Part shown: positions 1 to 9,476 of the stretch, piece by piece
Layout: each line of letters opens with the position of its first letter
How positions within the stretch are numbered: the stretch's first letter is position 1
Source: Alcaligenes faecalis
Lineage (GTDB): Bacteria > Pseudomonadota > Gammaproteobacteria > Burkholderiales > Burkholderiaceae_B
Direction: 5' to 3'
DNA length: 64,000 nucleotides
NCBI RefSeq assembly: GCF_005311025.1
Contig: NZ_CP031747.1
Coordinates: 3,695,870 to 3,759,869 of the forward strand
The notes under the pieces: generated by a model
What the model saw: the letters and a program-made list of their open reading frames with translations, nothing else
What the model was told of the DNA's origin: nothing
The model's database searches: none
Position numbers and translations under genes: made by a program

Positions 1-287
1 ACCAGGCTCGCGCCCAGCTCCTGCAAGAGCGCGAACTGGAAAACAACATCCAGGGCCTGCGCTACGCCGCCGAAGAAGACGAACTGGAACACGAGCTGGA
101 CCAACTGATCGAACTGAGCGAGAAAGTACGCAACGCCAGCGACAACAACCGCATTCTGGTGGATACCTTTTTGGTCGACACCCAACAAAACCTGGATGCC
201 CTGGAAGCTTTCACGGGTCGCAATACCTTTTACGACGCGTCCGGCAAAACACAGAATACGCAGTCTTCCTTGAGCTTGAAGGTTTAG
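1..287 (+). CDS. flgN: FlgN family flagellar chaperone, C-terminal part
   Basis: An open frame enters from the left edge (first full codon at base 3) and stops at TAG 285-287, giving 94 residues. The visible part is a charged, helical protein (about residues 10-45 are rich in Glu, Leu and Gln). It ends in a conserved-looking TGRNTFYDASGKT stretch followed by a Ser/Gln tail, as in FlgN proteins, which chaperone the hook-associated proteins FlgK and FlgL to the export gate. It ends about 300 bp from flhF, and in related bacteria the flgM-flgN genes adjoin this cluster. A strong terminator follows. The call rests on the C-terminal pattern and the neighbourhood; the N-terminus is outside the window. 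Confidence 0.65.
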   Translation, partial: QARAQLLQERELENNIQGLRYAAEEDELEHELDQLIELSEKVRNASDNNRILVDTFLVDTQQNLDALEAFTGRNTFYDASGKTQNTQSSLSLKV

Positions 288-326
288 AACCGAGCAGACG
301 CCAGTAGCGTCATGCTGGAGATTGAA

Positions 327-356
327 AGCGCCAACTATTTAGTTGGCGCTTTTTTT
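327..356 (+). terminator. Rho-independent terminator after flgN
   Basis: A perfect 11-bp stem (AGCGCCAACTA / TAGTTGGCGCT) with a 2-nt loop is followed by seven T residues. It lies 40 bp after the flgN stop. Confidence 0.9.
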
Positions 357-430
357 GTCTGATCAAAGGCTATTGATAATTCGTCTGCAGAACCGAACCA
401 CAAGCCTGAACCGCTCACAGCGAGAAACTC

Positions 431-473
431 ACAACAAATACGATGTATTTGGCGAATACACGATATTTGTTGT
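431..473. repeat. Imperfect 19-bp inverted repeat between flgN and flhF
   Basis: The arms at 431-449 and 455-473 pair over ACAACAAATA and again over TGTATT, with three mismatched positions between and a 5-nt loop (TGGCG). It is AT-rich, has no T tract, and sits between two convergent terminators, so it is not needed for termination. The rest of the 288-590 gap holds only the two terminators; short open frames on both strands there show no family signal. Confidence 0.6.
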
Positions 474-548
474 AATCCCCAATTCGGGATGCCCTGCCAT
501 TCAGAAACTGACAAAACCACAAACCAATTCCCGCTCTGACAGATATAA

Positions 549-576
549 AAAAAGCCTGCCACACGGCAGGCTTTTT
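549..576 (-). terminator. Terminator at the end of the flagellar cluster (after flhF)
   Basis: The stem AAAGCCTGCC / GGCAGGCTTT with a 4-nt loop is followed on the minus strand by a run of T. It lies 15-40 bp downstream of the flhF stop codon and marks the 3' end of the minus-strand cluster. Confidence 0.85.
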
Positions 577-590
577 CAATCTTGCTGAAT

Positions 591-2939
591 TTAGCTCATC
601 GCTTCCTTCAACACCAGCATCTTCACCAGCGCATCAACCGCGTGGCTGGACTTCAGCCCCGGTTTGCCCAGCAAGCGTGCGCTGAGTTGTCGCACACCCA
701 GATTGTCCGGTGCCTGCAGCAAATCCCAGGCGGCTAGCGTCAATTGGGCGGCGGCCAGCAAGTTGAGTTCTTCTTCAAACTCGGAATTGCTGGTAGGCAA
801 AATGCCACGCACAGTGCTTAGCAAGCGCGCCATTTCCTGCACTTCGCTACGCAGCATCATGTAGCAGGCCAGACTGGCCGGGGCGATGGCCTCGGAGCCT
901 GCGCGTTGGTGCATCAAGGCAAAACGGGTTTTCAACACTTTGCCGTCGTGACGACGCACGGTGCGCAGGATGATCAGGTCCAGATGCACAGGCTCGGCAT
1001 TGCGTTGTCGCAACTGCACCGGCTCGACGGCGTACCACAGGGCGATTTCACCCTGCTTGGCGCGGCCCAACGTTTCCAGATGCAAGCGTGCTGCCAGATC
1101 GGGAATCGCGTGGAATGCCAGCTGTTTGCCAAGGGCATTAGGCGTGGTCTTGCCGTCCTTGTGCCACAAGGAAGTCGCACCCGGAATCAGGGCCAGCCAG
1201 TCGGCTTCCATATCAGCCCATTGACGCCACATGGTGGGCGAACCACCTTCAAAAATATGCAGCAAGTTTACCGGTTGGGCCTGGGCATTCAAGACCTGCA
1301 TGGCCTGGTTCAGTGCCTGTGTCGGGCCCGGCCGTTCCATGCAGCGCACGCCCCGTACATCCGACCATTGGGAGGGCGTTTGGCGTTGATAATACGGCAC
1401 GCTCAAGGCCTGACCTTTAGGACTGAACAGGAAACTGAACGAGCATTGCTCCTGGCTACCGGCAAGCTGATGATCGGCATGGATCACCAGCAAGCGGGAC
1501 ACATTGCCCTCACTGACTTCCTGACACGCGGCACGCATCAGGCCTTCGGCACGCTGTGCCGCCGCCCCATCCTGAACAGGGGCATTTTGCGCATGCAGAT
1601 CGCGCCAGAAGTCGTAGGCTTCCGCGCAGGCCAGACGCTCGTCCAGATCGGCGGCTGCACGGCGTGCCTGCTCCAGGGCGATAGGGCCACCCGCAGAGGC
1701 AGCCGACAACAAACGCGGCAAGACACGCGCACGGCGTTCTTCTTCAGCCTGTTGCTCCTGGGCGGACTGGCCACCGCTTTCCAGCAAGGCAGCCAGATCA
1801 CCGGAACTGGGCGCGTACAAGGGGCGCTGGTTCTCGCGCACCTGCAAGGCAGAGTCGACCAGTTCGGCGGCACTCATGAAACGCAAATCCTCGGGCACTT
1901 TCTGGCCGTTGGACACGTAATGAATAGGCAGCTTGAAGCGAATGGCCGTATCCAGCGGCCCACCCAGCTTGATCGCCTCGTCCACTTTGGAGATGATGCA
2001 ACCGCTTAGCGGTGTGCCACCATCTTGCGTGTAGCTGCGGGCGACCTCATCCAAGGTATCGCCCTGGCTGGCAGCGTTCAGGACCAGCAAGCGTTGCACC
2101 CGGCGTCCGGCACTGGCCAGCAATGCAGCTTGTTCTCGCACATAACGGTCGCGCTGGCTGATGCCCATATTGTCGATCAGGATCACCTGATCGGGCCGCA
2201 CCCCCAGCATCACGCTACGCAGTTGCGCCACGTCCTGAACAATATGCACGGCTACCCGCATCAGATCGCCATAAATTTTCAGTTGCTCGTGCGCACCGAT
2301 CCGATAGGTGTCAGTCGTCAGCAAAACGACCTTATCGGGACCAAAACGGCGCACAGCACGCGCAGCCAGTTTGGCCAGCGTGGTGGTCTTGCCCACACCC
2401 GTGGGGCCCACCAGAGCCAAGGCCAAGCCGGGCTGCCACAAGGAGTCCTCGGAACGCAGTACCGGCAAATGGGTTTCCAGCTCGGTCCGCACCCATTGCA
2501 AGGCCGCCCGCGCGCCCAGTTCTTCGGGCAAGCGCTTGAGCATGGCACGCAACAAGGCAGTACTGAAGCCTTGCGATAAAAGACTCTGAAATAGATTGAC
2601 CGCTACAGGCGAGCGCCGCATCTGATGACTCCAGACCAGATCGTCCATGCGGCCTTCCAGGGCACCACGCAATGCCCCAATCGCACCCATCACATTGTCG
2701 GCAGCGGGCGGTGGTGCCATTTCCTGCTGACGTATCCCCGCGGCTTGATGCGGTGTGCTGCTGGGCATGGGTGCACGTTCAGTGGCACCACCGGGAACGG
2801 AGCTGGAATCGGTAGCGAGAATCTCCACCCCGCCATTCACGCGACGGTTGGACACAATCAAGGCATCGGGGCCCAAAGCGATACGCACCTGGCGCATGGC
2901 TTCACGGCTGGTACTACCAAAAAAGCGACTTATATTCAT
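591..2939 (-). CDS. flhF: FlhF, SRP-type GTPase for flagellar placement
   Basis: FlhF is a membrane-associated GTPase of the SRP family that sets the position and number of polar flagella. An N-terminal basic region (1-110) leads to the NG GTPase domain. Visible there are the P-loop GPTGVGKTTT (178-187), TTDTYRIGAHEQL (208-220) and the specificity loop SKVDEA (317-322). The G3 motif, usually D-T-x-G-M-S-Q-R-D, reads DNMGISQRD (256-264), so the conserved Thr is Asn. At 782 residues it is much longer than typical FlhF (about 400-500): roughly 400 residues follow the GTPase domain and match nothing I recognise. Its ATG overlaps the flhA stop by 4 nt, implying translational coupling. Confidence 0.93.
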   Translation of the reverse strand: MNISRFFGSTSREAMRQVRIALGPDALIVSNRRVNGGVEILATDSSSVPGGATERAPMPSSTPHQAAGIRQQEMAPPPAADNVMGAIGALRGALEGRMDDLVWSHQMRRSPVAVNLFQSLLSQGFSTALLRAMLKRLPEELGARAALQWVRTELETHLPVLRSEDSLWQPGLALALVGPTGVGKTTTLAKLAARAVRRFGPDKVVLLTTDTYRIGAHEQLKIYGDLMRVAVHIVQDVAQLRSVMLGVRPDQVILIDNMGISQRDRYVREQAALLASAGRRVQRLLVLNAASQGDTLDEVARSYTQDGGTPLSGCIISKVDEAIKLGGPLDTAIRFKLPIHYVSNGQKVPEDLRFMSAAELVDSALQVRENQRPLYAPSSGDLAALLESGGQSAQEQQAEEERRARVLPRLLSAASAGGPIALEQARRAAADLDERLACAEAYDFWRDLHAQNAPVQDGAAAQRAEGLMRAACQEVSEGNVSRLLVIHADHQLAGSQEQCSFSFLFSPKGQALSVPYYQRQTPSQWSDVRGVRCMERPGPTQALNQAMQVLNAQAQPVNLLHIFEGGSPTMWRQWADMEADWLALIPGATSLWHKDGKTTPNALGKQLAFHAIPDLAARLHLETLGRAKQGEIALWYAVEPVQLRQRNAEPVHLDLIILRTVRRHDGKVLKTRFALMHQRAGSEAIAPASLACYMMLRSEVQEMARLLSTVRGILPTSNSEFEEELNLLAAAQLTLAAWDLLQAPDNLGVRQLSARLLGKPGLKSSHAVDALVKMLVLKEAMS

Positions 2940-5047
2940 TCAGACTGACCAATAATGGTGGTGACCCGAAGGATGCGTTCTTCAGGAATTTCAGCGTTGG
3001 ACAAGACACCCAGTTGTGGGATGTGGTGACGCAAGAAACGCGACAAGGTGGCCCGCAAAACAGGCGGCACAACCAGCACGGGCGGATCCCCATGTTCCTC
3101 CTGGAACTGGGCCGCACGCATGGCATCAGTCAGTACCGACTCGGCCAGACCTGGTTCCAGTGCACCACTGCTGGTCAGCGCCTGCGTCATGACCCGCTCC
3201 AGACGGGCATCCAGACCAATCACACGCAACTCGCCCTCGCCAGGGAACCACTGCTGCACAATAGCGCGCCCCAAGGCCACGCGCAGAACCGCAAGCAATT
3301 CGCCTGCCTCCTGGCCGGGCTGAACCGCACCGGGAGCCAGAATGCGCGGCGCATGTTCAGCCAGCGTTTCCACAATGCTGCGCATATCGCGAATCGGCAC
3401 ATCTTCAGCCAACAGACCACGCAAGACCTTGAGCAAGAGGCTGAGGGACAAGGTTTGCGGTACGAAATCTTCGACCAGCTTGGGCGCTTCGCGGCCCACG
3501 TGATCCAGCAATTGCTGCACTTCCTGACGGCCCAGCAAATCGGCCCCGTGGCGATGCAGCAAGTGGTTGATATGCGTGGCAATTACCGTGCTGGCATCCA
3601 CCACGGTGTAGCCCGCAATCTGGGCCTGCTCGCGCATGCTGACATCCACCCAGACGGCGGGCAGGCCAAAGGCTGGGTCCGTAGTAGGTGTGCCGGGCAG
3701 CTTCATGGTGACGCCACCGGGATCAATGGCCAGCCACTGCCCTGGCGTGGCGGTGCCCCGGCCAATTTCCACCCCGGCCAACAGGATGCGATAGTCGTTG
3801 GGCTTGAGCTCCAGATTGTCCCGAATATGAACCACAGGCGGCAAAAAGCCCACTTCCTGTGCGAACTTTTTACGCAAGCTGCGGATACGATGCAGCAGCT
3901 CGCCGTTTTGCGCATGGTCCACCAAAGAGATCAGGCGATAACCCACTTCCAGACCCAGCGGGTCCACCATGGACACATCATTCCAGCTGGCTTCACTGGC
4001 GGCAGAATCGGCTGCGGCCAGCACTTCATCATTGGGTTCGCTGGCTTGCTGCTGCTGTTCGAGCTGATGCTTTTGCATCATCCAGGCTCCAGCACCCAAT
4101 ATCGCGGCCAGCAGCAGGAACACCAGATTGGGCATGCCGGGAATCAAACCCATCAAACCCAGAATCCCGGCGGTGATATACAGCACCATGGGATTACGGA
4201 AAAGCTGGCTGACCATTTGCTGGCCCACGTCTTCATCCGTCGCCACACGCGACACTACCACACCAGCGGCAGTAGAAATGATCAGGGCTGGAATCTGGGC
4301 GACCAGTCCGTCACCAATGGTCAACAAGGTGTAAACGCGACCGGCTTCCGAGAAAGACAAGTCATGCTGCAGGACACCAATAATCAGACCACCAATCACG
4401 TTGATGACCATGATCAACAAGCCCGCCACCGCGTCCCCGCGCACGAACTTGCTGGCACCGTCCATGGAGCCGTAGAACTCGGCTTCCTGCGAAACCTCGG
4501 TACGGCGACGACGGGCATCGTCTTCGCCAATCAGGCCGGCGTTCAAGTCGGCGTCAATCGCCATCTGCTTGCCCGGCAAGGCGTCCAGGGTAAAGCGTGC
4601 TCCCACTTCCGCAATACGACCTGCACCCTTGGTAATCACCACAAAGTTGATGATGACCAGAATCACGAACACGATCAGACCAACGGCAAAGTTACCGCCC
4701 ACCAGAAAGTGACCAAAAGCCTCAATCACCTGACCAGCAGCGTCCGGGCCTTTGTGGCCGTTCATCAGTACCACTCGGGTAGAGGCCACGTTCAGGGCCA
4801 GACGTAACAAGGTCGCAAACAGCAGCACTGCCGGGAAAGCGGCAAAGTCCAGCGGCTTTTTGGTGAACATGGCCACCAGCAGAATCATGACGGCCAGGGC
4901 GATGTTAAAGGTAAACAGCAGGTCCAGCAGAAACGGTGGCAAGGGCAGAATCATCATGGCCATGACCATGAGGATCAGCACCGGACCGGCTAATAGCCGG
5001 GCGTGTTGACCACCGTTTTGTTTCAGTAAGGCAAAAAAATTGTTCAT
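2936..5047 (-). CDS. flhA: FlhA, flagellar type III export gate
   Basis: FlhA is the ion-conducting inner-membrane channel of the flagellar export apparatus; its cytosolic domain docks chaperone-substrate complexes. The 703 residues match the usual length. Hydrophobic helices fill about residues 18-330, and the FHIPEP-family signature is present at 144-162 (RIAEVGARFTLDALPGKQM). A Gln-rich linker (about 330-350) leads to the cytosolic domain. The gene starts 5 nt after the flhB stop and overlaps flhF by 4 nt, so flhB-flhA-flhF form a tight unit. Confidence 0.97.
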   Translation of the reverse strand: MNNFFALLKQNGGQHARLLAGPVLILMVMAMMILPLPPFLLDLLFTFNIALAVMILLVAMFTKKPLDFAAFPAVLLFATLLRLALNVASTRVVLMNGHKGPDAAGQVIEAFGHFLVGGNFAVGLIVFVILVIINFVVITKGAGRIAEVGARFTLDALPGKQMAIDADLNAGLIGEDDARRRRTEVSQEAEFYGSMDGASKFVRGDAVAGLLIMVINVIGGLIIGVLQHDLSFSEAGRVYTLLTIGDGLVAQIPALIISTAAGVVVSRVATDEDVGQQMVSQLFRNPMVLYITAGILGLMGLIPGMPNLVFLLLAAILGAGAWMMQKHQLEQQQQASEPNDEVLAAADSAASEASWNDVSMVDPLGLEVGYRLISLVDHAQNGELLHRIRSLRKKFAQEVGFLPPVVHIRDNLELKPNDYRILLAGVEIGRGTATPGQWLAIDPGGVTMKLPGTPTTDPAFGLPAVWVDVSMREQAQIAGYTVVDASTVIATHINHLLHRHGADLLGRQEVQQLLDHVGREAPKLVEDFVPQTLSLSLLLKVLRGLLAEDVPIRDMRSIVETLAEHAPRILAPGAVQPGQEAGELLAVLRVALGRAIVQQWFPGEGELRVIGLDARLERVMTQALTSSGALEPGLAESVLTDAMRAAQFQEEHGDPPVLVVPPVLRATLSRFLRHHIPQLGVLSNAEIPEERILRVTTIIGQSE

Positions 5048-5052
5048 TGCTT

Positions 5053-6204
5053 TTAGTGTTTGCGCGAACGCAGTGGCCCTTCATCCATGCCTGTCGGCAC
5101 TTTCAATCGGGTGGGCATGATCGGGCGCTCGCCCTGCCCCTTGTTCCAGTTACGAAGCTGATAAACCCAGGCCAGCACTTCGGCCACGGCCGAGTACAAG
5201 TCCACAGGAATCTCGCGCTCCAGCTCCACGTTGAAGTACAAGGCCCGTGCCAGCGCTGGCGCCTCCAGCATGGCCACCTTATGCTCGGCGGCCAGCCCGC
5301 GAATCTTGGCAGCAATCAGCCCCGTGCCTTTGGCAACCACACGGGGGGCACCGCCCTTGCCGTCCTGATACTTCAAGGCCACCGCATAATGCGTAGGGTT
5401 GGTAACCACCACATCGGCCCCCGGCACCTGGGACATCATGCGCGAACGGGCCATGGACCGTTGCTGCTGCCGGATGCGCCCTTTCACATGCGGGTCACCC
5501 TCGCTTTCCTTATGTTCTTCTTTCACATCCTGGCGCGACATGCGCAGCTTTTTGTAAAAGCTCCACAACTGCCAGGGCGCATCAATCAAGACAATCACCA
5601 GCAAGCTGGCGGCGATCAGGGCACAACACTTGATGATCAGTGTCATCCCCGTGGCAATGGCCGCCGTGGGATGCACATACATCAAGGCCGTCATCTGCTC
5701 GCGCTCGGTCCAGATCACATACACCGCCACCGAACCCACCAGACCGGCTTTGGCCAGGGTCTTGATCAGCTCGATCACGGTCTGCATGGAAAACATGCGC
5801 TTGATGCCCTTGGCCGGATTCATGCGCTCGAACTTGGGCTGCAAGGCCTTGCCGCTAAAGCTCATGCCGCCCAGCGCGATCGAGGCAAAGATCGCGACCA
5901 CAACCAGCAGCAGGAACAGCGGTGCCAGACCTTTTAATGCTTCGCCTGCCAGACCGGCCGCCTGCACAACCATGGCGCTGGGATCGTGCGCTACGCGCGG
6001 ATCAAACCAGACGCTGCGACGCACAATGCCGCCAAAAGTCTCGTACAAATAGCTGGCCCCGGCCCAGATTCCGCCAATCCCGGCCAGCAGCATCAGGAAT
6101 GTCGTCAGCTCTCTGGAACGCGCCACCTGCCCTTCTTCCCGCGCCTTTTCCAGGCGCCGGGGTGAGGCCGGTTCCGTTTTTTCGAGATCGCTGTCTTCTG
6201 CCAT
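5053..6204 (-). CDS. flhB: FlhB, flagellar export switch protein
   Basis: FlhB works with FlhA and switches export specificity from rod/hook to filament proteins by autocleavage. The NPTH cleavage site is at residues 269-272, the same numbering as in enterobacterial FlhB. The N-terminus (MAEDSDLEKTEPASPRRLEK) is typical, four membrane segments span about 33-215, and the Lys/Glu-rich linker follows. At 383 residues it is full length. No strong ribosome-binding site precedes the ATG, but the conserved N-terminus fixes the start. A terminator lies between it and cheZ, so flhBAF may have its own promoter in 6205-6356. Confidence 0.97.
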   Translation of the reverse strand: MAEDSDLEKTEPASPRRLEKAREEGQVARSRELTTFLMLLAGIGGIWAGASYLYETFGGIVRRSVWFDPRVAHDPSAMVVQAAGLAGEALKGLAPLFLLLVVVAIFASIALGGMSFSGKALQPKFERMNPAKGIKRMFSMQTVIELIKTLAKAGLVGSVAVYVIWTEREQMTALMYVHPTAAIATGMTLIIKCCALIAASLLVIVLIDAPWQLWSFYKKLRMSRQDVKEEHKESEGDPHVKGRIRQQQRSMARSRMMSQVPGADVVVTNPTHYAVALKYQDGKGGAPRVVAKGTGLIAAKIRGLAAEHKVAMLEAPALARALYFNVELEREIPVDLYSAVAEVLAWVYQLRNWNKGQGERPIMPTRLKVPTGMDEGPLRSRKH

Positions 6205-6356
6205 GGACTGCCAAGACGCAGGAATTGAAAGAATGAATCACGCGCCCAGCACGAATGTCGCGTTCGCACTGCAGGCCGCGGGGTCATTCTAAAAGAGCAC
6301 CGCGGCTCTGATAGCGCGGAGAAAGCCCGATAAAAGCAGGCTGTTCCCCACAAGCA

Positions 6357-6385
6357 AAAAGGCGCTGCAAGGTGCAGCGCCTTTC
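6357..6385 (-). terminator. Terminator after cheZ
   Basis: The stem AAAGGCGCTGCA / TGCAGCGCCTTT with a 3-nt loop is followed on the minus strand by TTTGC. It lies 35-60 bp downstream of the cheZ stop and separates the che block from flhBAF. Confidence 0.85.
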
Positions 6386-6419
6386 TGAAGCGAACGCGAT
6401 GATCGAATTTGGGCGGGGA

Positions 6420-7061
6420 TTAAAAGCCCAGATTCGCCAGCAAGTCGTCCACCTGGTCCTGGCTGGTGACCACTTCCGAAGCTACCGGCGAGACCACCGG
6501 ACCGTTGATAAGACTTTGAGTTTCTTCGCGTTTTTCTGTGGGGACATTATCGACCAGCACCTGGACCAGTTCGGTCTCGATGGTGCCAACCACACCCAGC
6601 ATGCGCGTGATCACCTGCCCGGTCAGATCCTGAAAGTCCTGGGCCATGATGATTTCCAGCAGATTGTCCTGCGTCTGCTGGGCCTTGACGGGCACATCGC
6701 GCAAGAAGCCGCGGGTACGCTTGACCAGTTCGCGGGCCTGGTCCTGGTCCAGAGGCTGTTCAAACCACTGTTCCCATTCGGCATCCAGGGCCTGGGCGTC
6801 CTCTTGCAAGGACTCCTGCAAAGGACGCACCTGCTCGGCCGCGTTCAGTACCCGGTTGGCGGCCTGCTCAGTCATGCGAGCCACATAGTGCAGACGATCA
6901 CGGGCATCCGGAATCGCGTGCGCGGCATCTTTAATGGCCTGATCCAGACCCAGTTCGCGCATGCTTTCCCGCAGCAGGCGGGTCAGATTGGCGATGCGGT
7001 AGACCAGATCAACCGGTACGCTTTGGGGGTCGGGATGATTCGGTGTTTGCTGTGGATCCAT
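6420..7061 (-). CDS. cheZ: CheZ, CheY-P phosphatase
   Basis: CheZ dephosphorylates CheY-P and ends the tumble signal. The active-site helix QDFQDLTGQVITRML is at 141-155, with D145 and Q149 matching the catalytic Asp and Gln of the family. The C-terminal peptide SQDQVDDLLANLGF (200-213) is the CheY-tethering tail. At 213 residues it is full length. A GGAG ribosome-binding site precedes the ATG, and cheY ends 13 nt upstream. Confidence 0.96.
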   Translation of the reverse strand: MDPQQTPNHPDPQSVPVDLVYRIANLTRLLRESMRELGLDQAIKDAAHAIPDARDRLHYVARMTEQAANRVLNAAEQVRPLQESLQEDAQALDAEWEQWFEQPLDQDQARELVKRTRGFLRDVPVKAQQTQDNLLEIIMAQDFQDLTGQVITRMLGVVGTIETELVQVLVDNVPTEKREETQSLINGPVVSPVASEVVTSQDQVDDLLANLGF

Positions 7062-7074
7062 GACGTACTCCGTA

Positions 7075-7464
7075 TTAACCGGCCATTTTCTCGAAGATCT
7101 TGTTCAGCTTCTCTTCCAGAGTTGCGGCGGTAAAGGGTTTGACGACGTAGCCATTGGCGCCCGCCTGGGCGGCGGCAATAATGTTCTCTTTCTTGGCTTC
7201 GGCGGTCACCATCAGCACAGGCAAAGAGGACAGGTTGGCATCGGCACGAATCTGCTTGAGCATTTCCAGCCCATCCAGATTCGGCATATTCCAGTCAGAG
7301 ACCACAAACTCGAAATTGCCGTTGCGCAGTTTTTCCAGGCCCATCTGACCATCTTCTGCTTCGTCTACATTCTCGTATCCCAGATCCTTGAGCAGGTTCT
7401 TGATGATCCGGCGCATGGTGGGAAAGTCATCGACGACGAGAATTTTTATATTTTTTTGTACCAT
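7075..7464 (-). CDS. cheY: CheY, chemotaxis response regulator
   Basis: CheY is a single receiver domain of 129 residues that carries phosphate from CheA to the flagellar motor switch. The full acidic pocket and active site are present: D12, D13, phospho-acceptor D57, T87 and K109, numbered as in E. coli. A GGAGA ribosome-binding site lies 6-10 nt before the ATG. It sits between cheB and cheZ. Confidence 0.98.
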   Translation of the reverse strand: MVQKNIKILVVDDFPTMRRIIKNLLKDLGYENVDEAEDGQMGLEKLRNGNFEFVVSDWNMPNLDGLEMLKQIRADANLSSLPVLMVTAEAKKENIIAAAQAGANGYVVKPFTAATLEEKLNKIFEKMAG

Positions 7465-7508
7465 TTACATTCTCCAAATGAGTAGCATGCCAGTGCGTTC
7501 AGGACCGT

Positions 7509-8576
7509 TTATACACGGTGCCCAAAGGCCCCCACACTGGCCAGAATTCGTTCGCTGATCTGCCCCAAGGGCAAGGCGATGTCCGCCGCGCCAATTTGCA
7601 GGGCTTCACGCGGCATGCCAAAGACCACGCTGGTGGCTTCGTCCTGGGCAAAAGTCATGGCACCGGCCTGTTTCATGGCCAGCAAACCTTGCGCGCCGTC
7701 CTTGCCCATGCCGGTCAGAATGACACCCACGGCATTGCGTCCGGCCAGCTCGGCGGCAGAGTGAAACAGCACATCAACCGAGGGCCGGTGGCGGTTGACA
7801 GGTTCACTGTCCACCAGCTTGACCACATAGTTGGCACCCGAGCGGGCCAGCTTCATGTGCGCCACGCCACCGGGAGCCAGATACACATGGCCGGGCAACA
7901 CGCGCTGACCATCTTCGGCCTCGTGCACCTGCATGGAGCACAGTCCATCCAGACGGTTCACGAACGAGCGCGTGAAACCGGCTGGCATATGTTGGGTAAT
8001 CATGATGGCCGGACAATTAGCCGGCAAAGGCTCCAGCACCTGGCGAATGGCCTCGGTGCCGCCTGTGGATGCACCGATCATGATCAGTTTTTCAGTGGTC
8101 GAAAAGTTGTGCGTCAGGCGACGAGCCGGGGCGGACCCTGCCGGGGCCGGGGTCGCACGACGTGGACGCGCAATGGAAGCGGCGCGGATCTTGTCGGCAA
8201 TCAGGTCCGAGTAATCCAGCAAGCCATCTCGCAGGCCCAGCTTGGGCTTGGTCACAAAGTCCACCGCGCCCAGCTCCAGGGCACGCAAGGTCACGTCCGA
8301 ATTGCGCTCGGTCAGCGAGGACACCATCACCACGGGCATGGGACGCAAGCGCATCAGTCGCTCCAGAAAGTCCAGCCCGTCCATGCGCGGCATCTCGACG
8401 TCCAGCGTCAGCACATCCGGATTGTGTTCTTTGATCAGCTCGCGCGCCACCAGCGGATCGGGGGCCACGGCCACCACTTCCATATCCGCATGACTGTTGA
8501 TAATTTCCACCATCAGGCTGCGCACCAGGGCGGAATCGTCTACACACAAAACTCGAATTTTCTTCATGCTACTCAT
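7509..8576 (-). CDS. cheB: CheB, receptor methylesterase/deamidase
   Basis: CheB removes methyl groups from the chemoreceptor, opposing CheR, and is activated by CheA. The N-terminal receiver domain has DD at 13-14, D59 and K110. A Pro/Ala-rich linker (about 138-152) leads to the esterase domain with catalytic S170 (GASTGG), H196 (TQHMPAG) and D293 (GMGKDG). Possible starts are 8597, 8576 and 8567; 8576 has GGGA at a short distance and keeps a normal N-terminus. The first has only extra residues unlike the family. Confidence 0.95.
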   Translation of the reverse strand: MSSMKKIRVLCVDDSALVRSLMVEIINSHADMEVVAVAPDPLVARELIKEHNPDVLTLDVEMPRMDGLDFLERLMRLRPMPVVMVSSLTERNSDVTLRALELGAVDFVTKPKLGLRDGLLDYSDLIADKIRAASIARPRRATPAPAGSAPARRLTHNFSTTEKLIMIGASTGGTEAIRQVLEPLPANCPAIMITQHMPAGFTRSFVNRLDGLCSMQVHEAEDGQRVLPGHVYLAPGGVAHMKLARSGANYVVKLVDSEPVNRHRPSVDVLFHSAAELAGRNAVGVILTGMGKDGAQGLLAMKQAGAMTFAQDEATSVVFGMPREALQIGAADIALPLGQISERILASVGAFGHRV

Positions 8577-8629
8577 AATCCCGATTTCAAACGCCAACAG
8601 AGCTTGGGGCGGGGTGAAACTAATGGGCC

Positions 8630-9472
8630 CTAGTTCCGGACATACACCGTCTGACCCAGCAAACGAAAGGCCTTGGTCAGATAGGAGAAGTTCTCGGAAT
8701 GCCCCACAAACAGCAGTCCGCCAGGCTTGGTGACGGCGGCGAATCGCTCCAGGATGCGTGTCTGATCGTCCCGGTCAAAATAAATCATGGTGTTTCTACA
8801 GAAGATCACATCAAAACGGCTGGAAGACGGCCAGGCCGGCCCCACCAGATTGAACTCCTCGAACTCCACCATATTGCGCAACACGGGCTTGACGCGTGCC
8901 AGCCCCTTGCGAGCGCCCACGCCACGCTGAAAGTAACGCGGCAGCCACAAATCGGGCACGGGCTGAATGCGCTCCAGGGTATACACGCCCTGACGGGCCT
9001 TGTCCAAAGCTGCCGAGTCAATATCGCTAGCCAGAATGGATACGTTCACATCCGGTGAAGGGCAGTGTTCGCGCACCGTCATGGCAATGGAATACGCTTC
9101 CTCGCCCGTAGAGGCGGCGCTGCACCAGATATCCAGGGGTTTGCCGCGTGTACTGACAAACTTGCCCAGAATATCGAAGTGATGTTGCTCCCGAAAAAAC
9201 GCGGTGTGATTGATGGTGAAAGCGTTGACGAAGTCCTGCCACTCCTGGCTATGCGTGTCCTGTTCCAGAATATCCAGGTACTGGCGTACCTCGCGCATGC
9301 CCGCGTTCTGACTGCGCATACCCAGCGTGCGGGCCACCATATCTTCTTTGTGGGTACCTAAGATGATGCCCGCATACGACTTGAGCAAGCGCGCGGCTCG
9401 CTCACAGTCGGCCCTCGAGGCTTGCGGGATCGAGGGCAATGTATAAACAAAAGGTTCCACAGATGTGCTCAT
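8630..9472 (-). CDS. cheR: CheR, receptor methyltransferase
   Basis: CheR uses S-adenosylmethionine to methylate glutamates of the chemoreceptor for adaptation. The helical N-terminal domain is followed by the SAM-binding fold: [15 protein letters not shown] (motif I), [14 protein letters not shown] and the [10 protein letters not shown] segment. The frame is open further upstream, but those codons lie inside the receptor gene in another frame. The ATG at 9472, 4 nt after the receptor stop codon, gives 280 residues, the usual CheR size. Confidence 0.95.
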   Translation of the reverse strand: MSTSVEPFVYTLPSIPQASRADCERAARLLKSYAGIILGTHKEDMVARTLGMRSQNAGMREVRQYLDILEQDTHSQEWQDFVNAFTINHTAFFREQHHFDILGKFVSTRGKPLDIWCSAASTGEEAYSIAMTVREHCPSPDVNVSILASDIDSAALDKARQGVYTLERIQPVPDLWLPRYFQRGVGARKGLARVKPVLRNMVEFEEFNLVGPAWPSSSRFDVIFCRNTMIYFDRDDQTRILERFAAVTKPGGLLFVGHSENFSYLTKAFRLLGQTVYVRN

Positions 9473-9476
9473 ATAA

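Noticed and set aside
335-588. Short open frames on both strands between flgN and flhF
   Set aside because: They overlap two clear terminators and an inverted repeat, lack ribosome-binding sites and show no family features.
906-2579. Long plus-strand frames inside flhF
   Set aside because: They are antisense shadows of a gene with clear GTPase motifs; the translations are His/Gln-rich and without domains.
3014-4807. 597-codon plus-strand frame inside flhA
   Set aside because: Antisense to a conserved full-length FlhA; composition typical of reverse-frame reading in GC-rich DNA.
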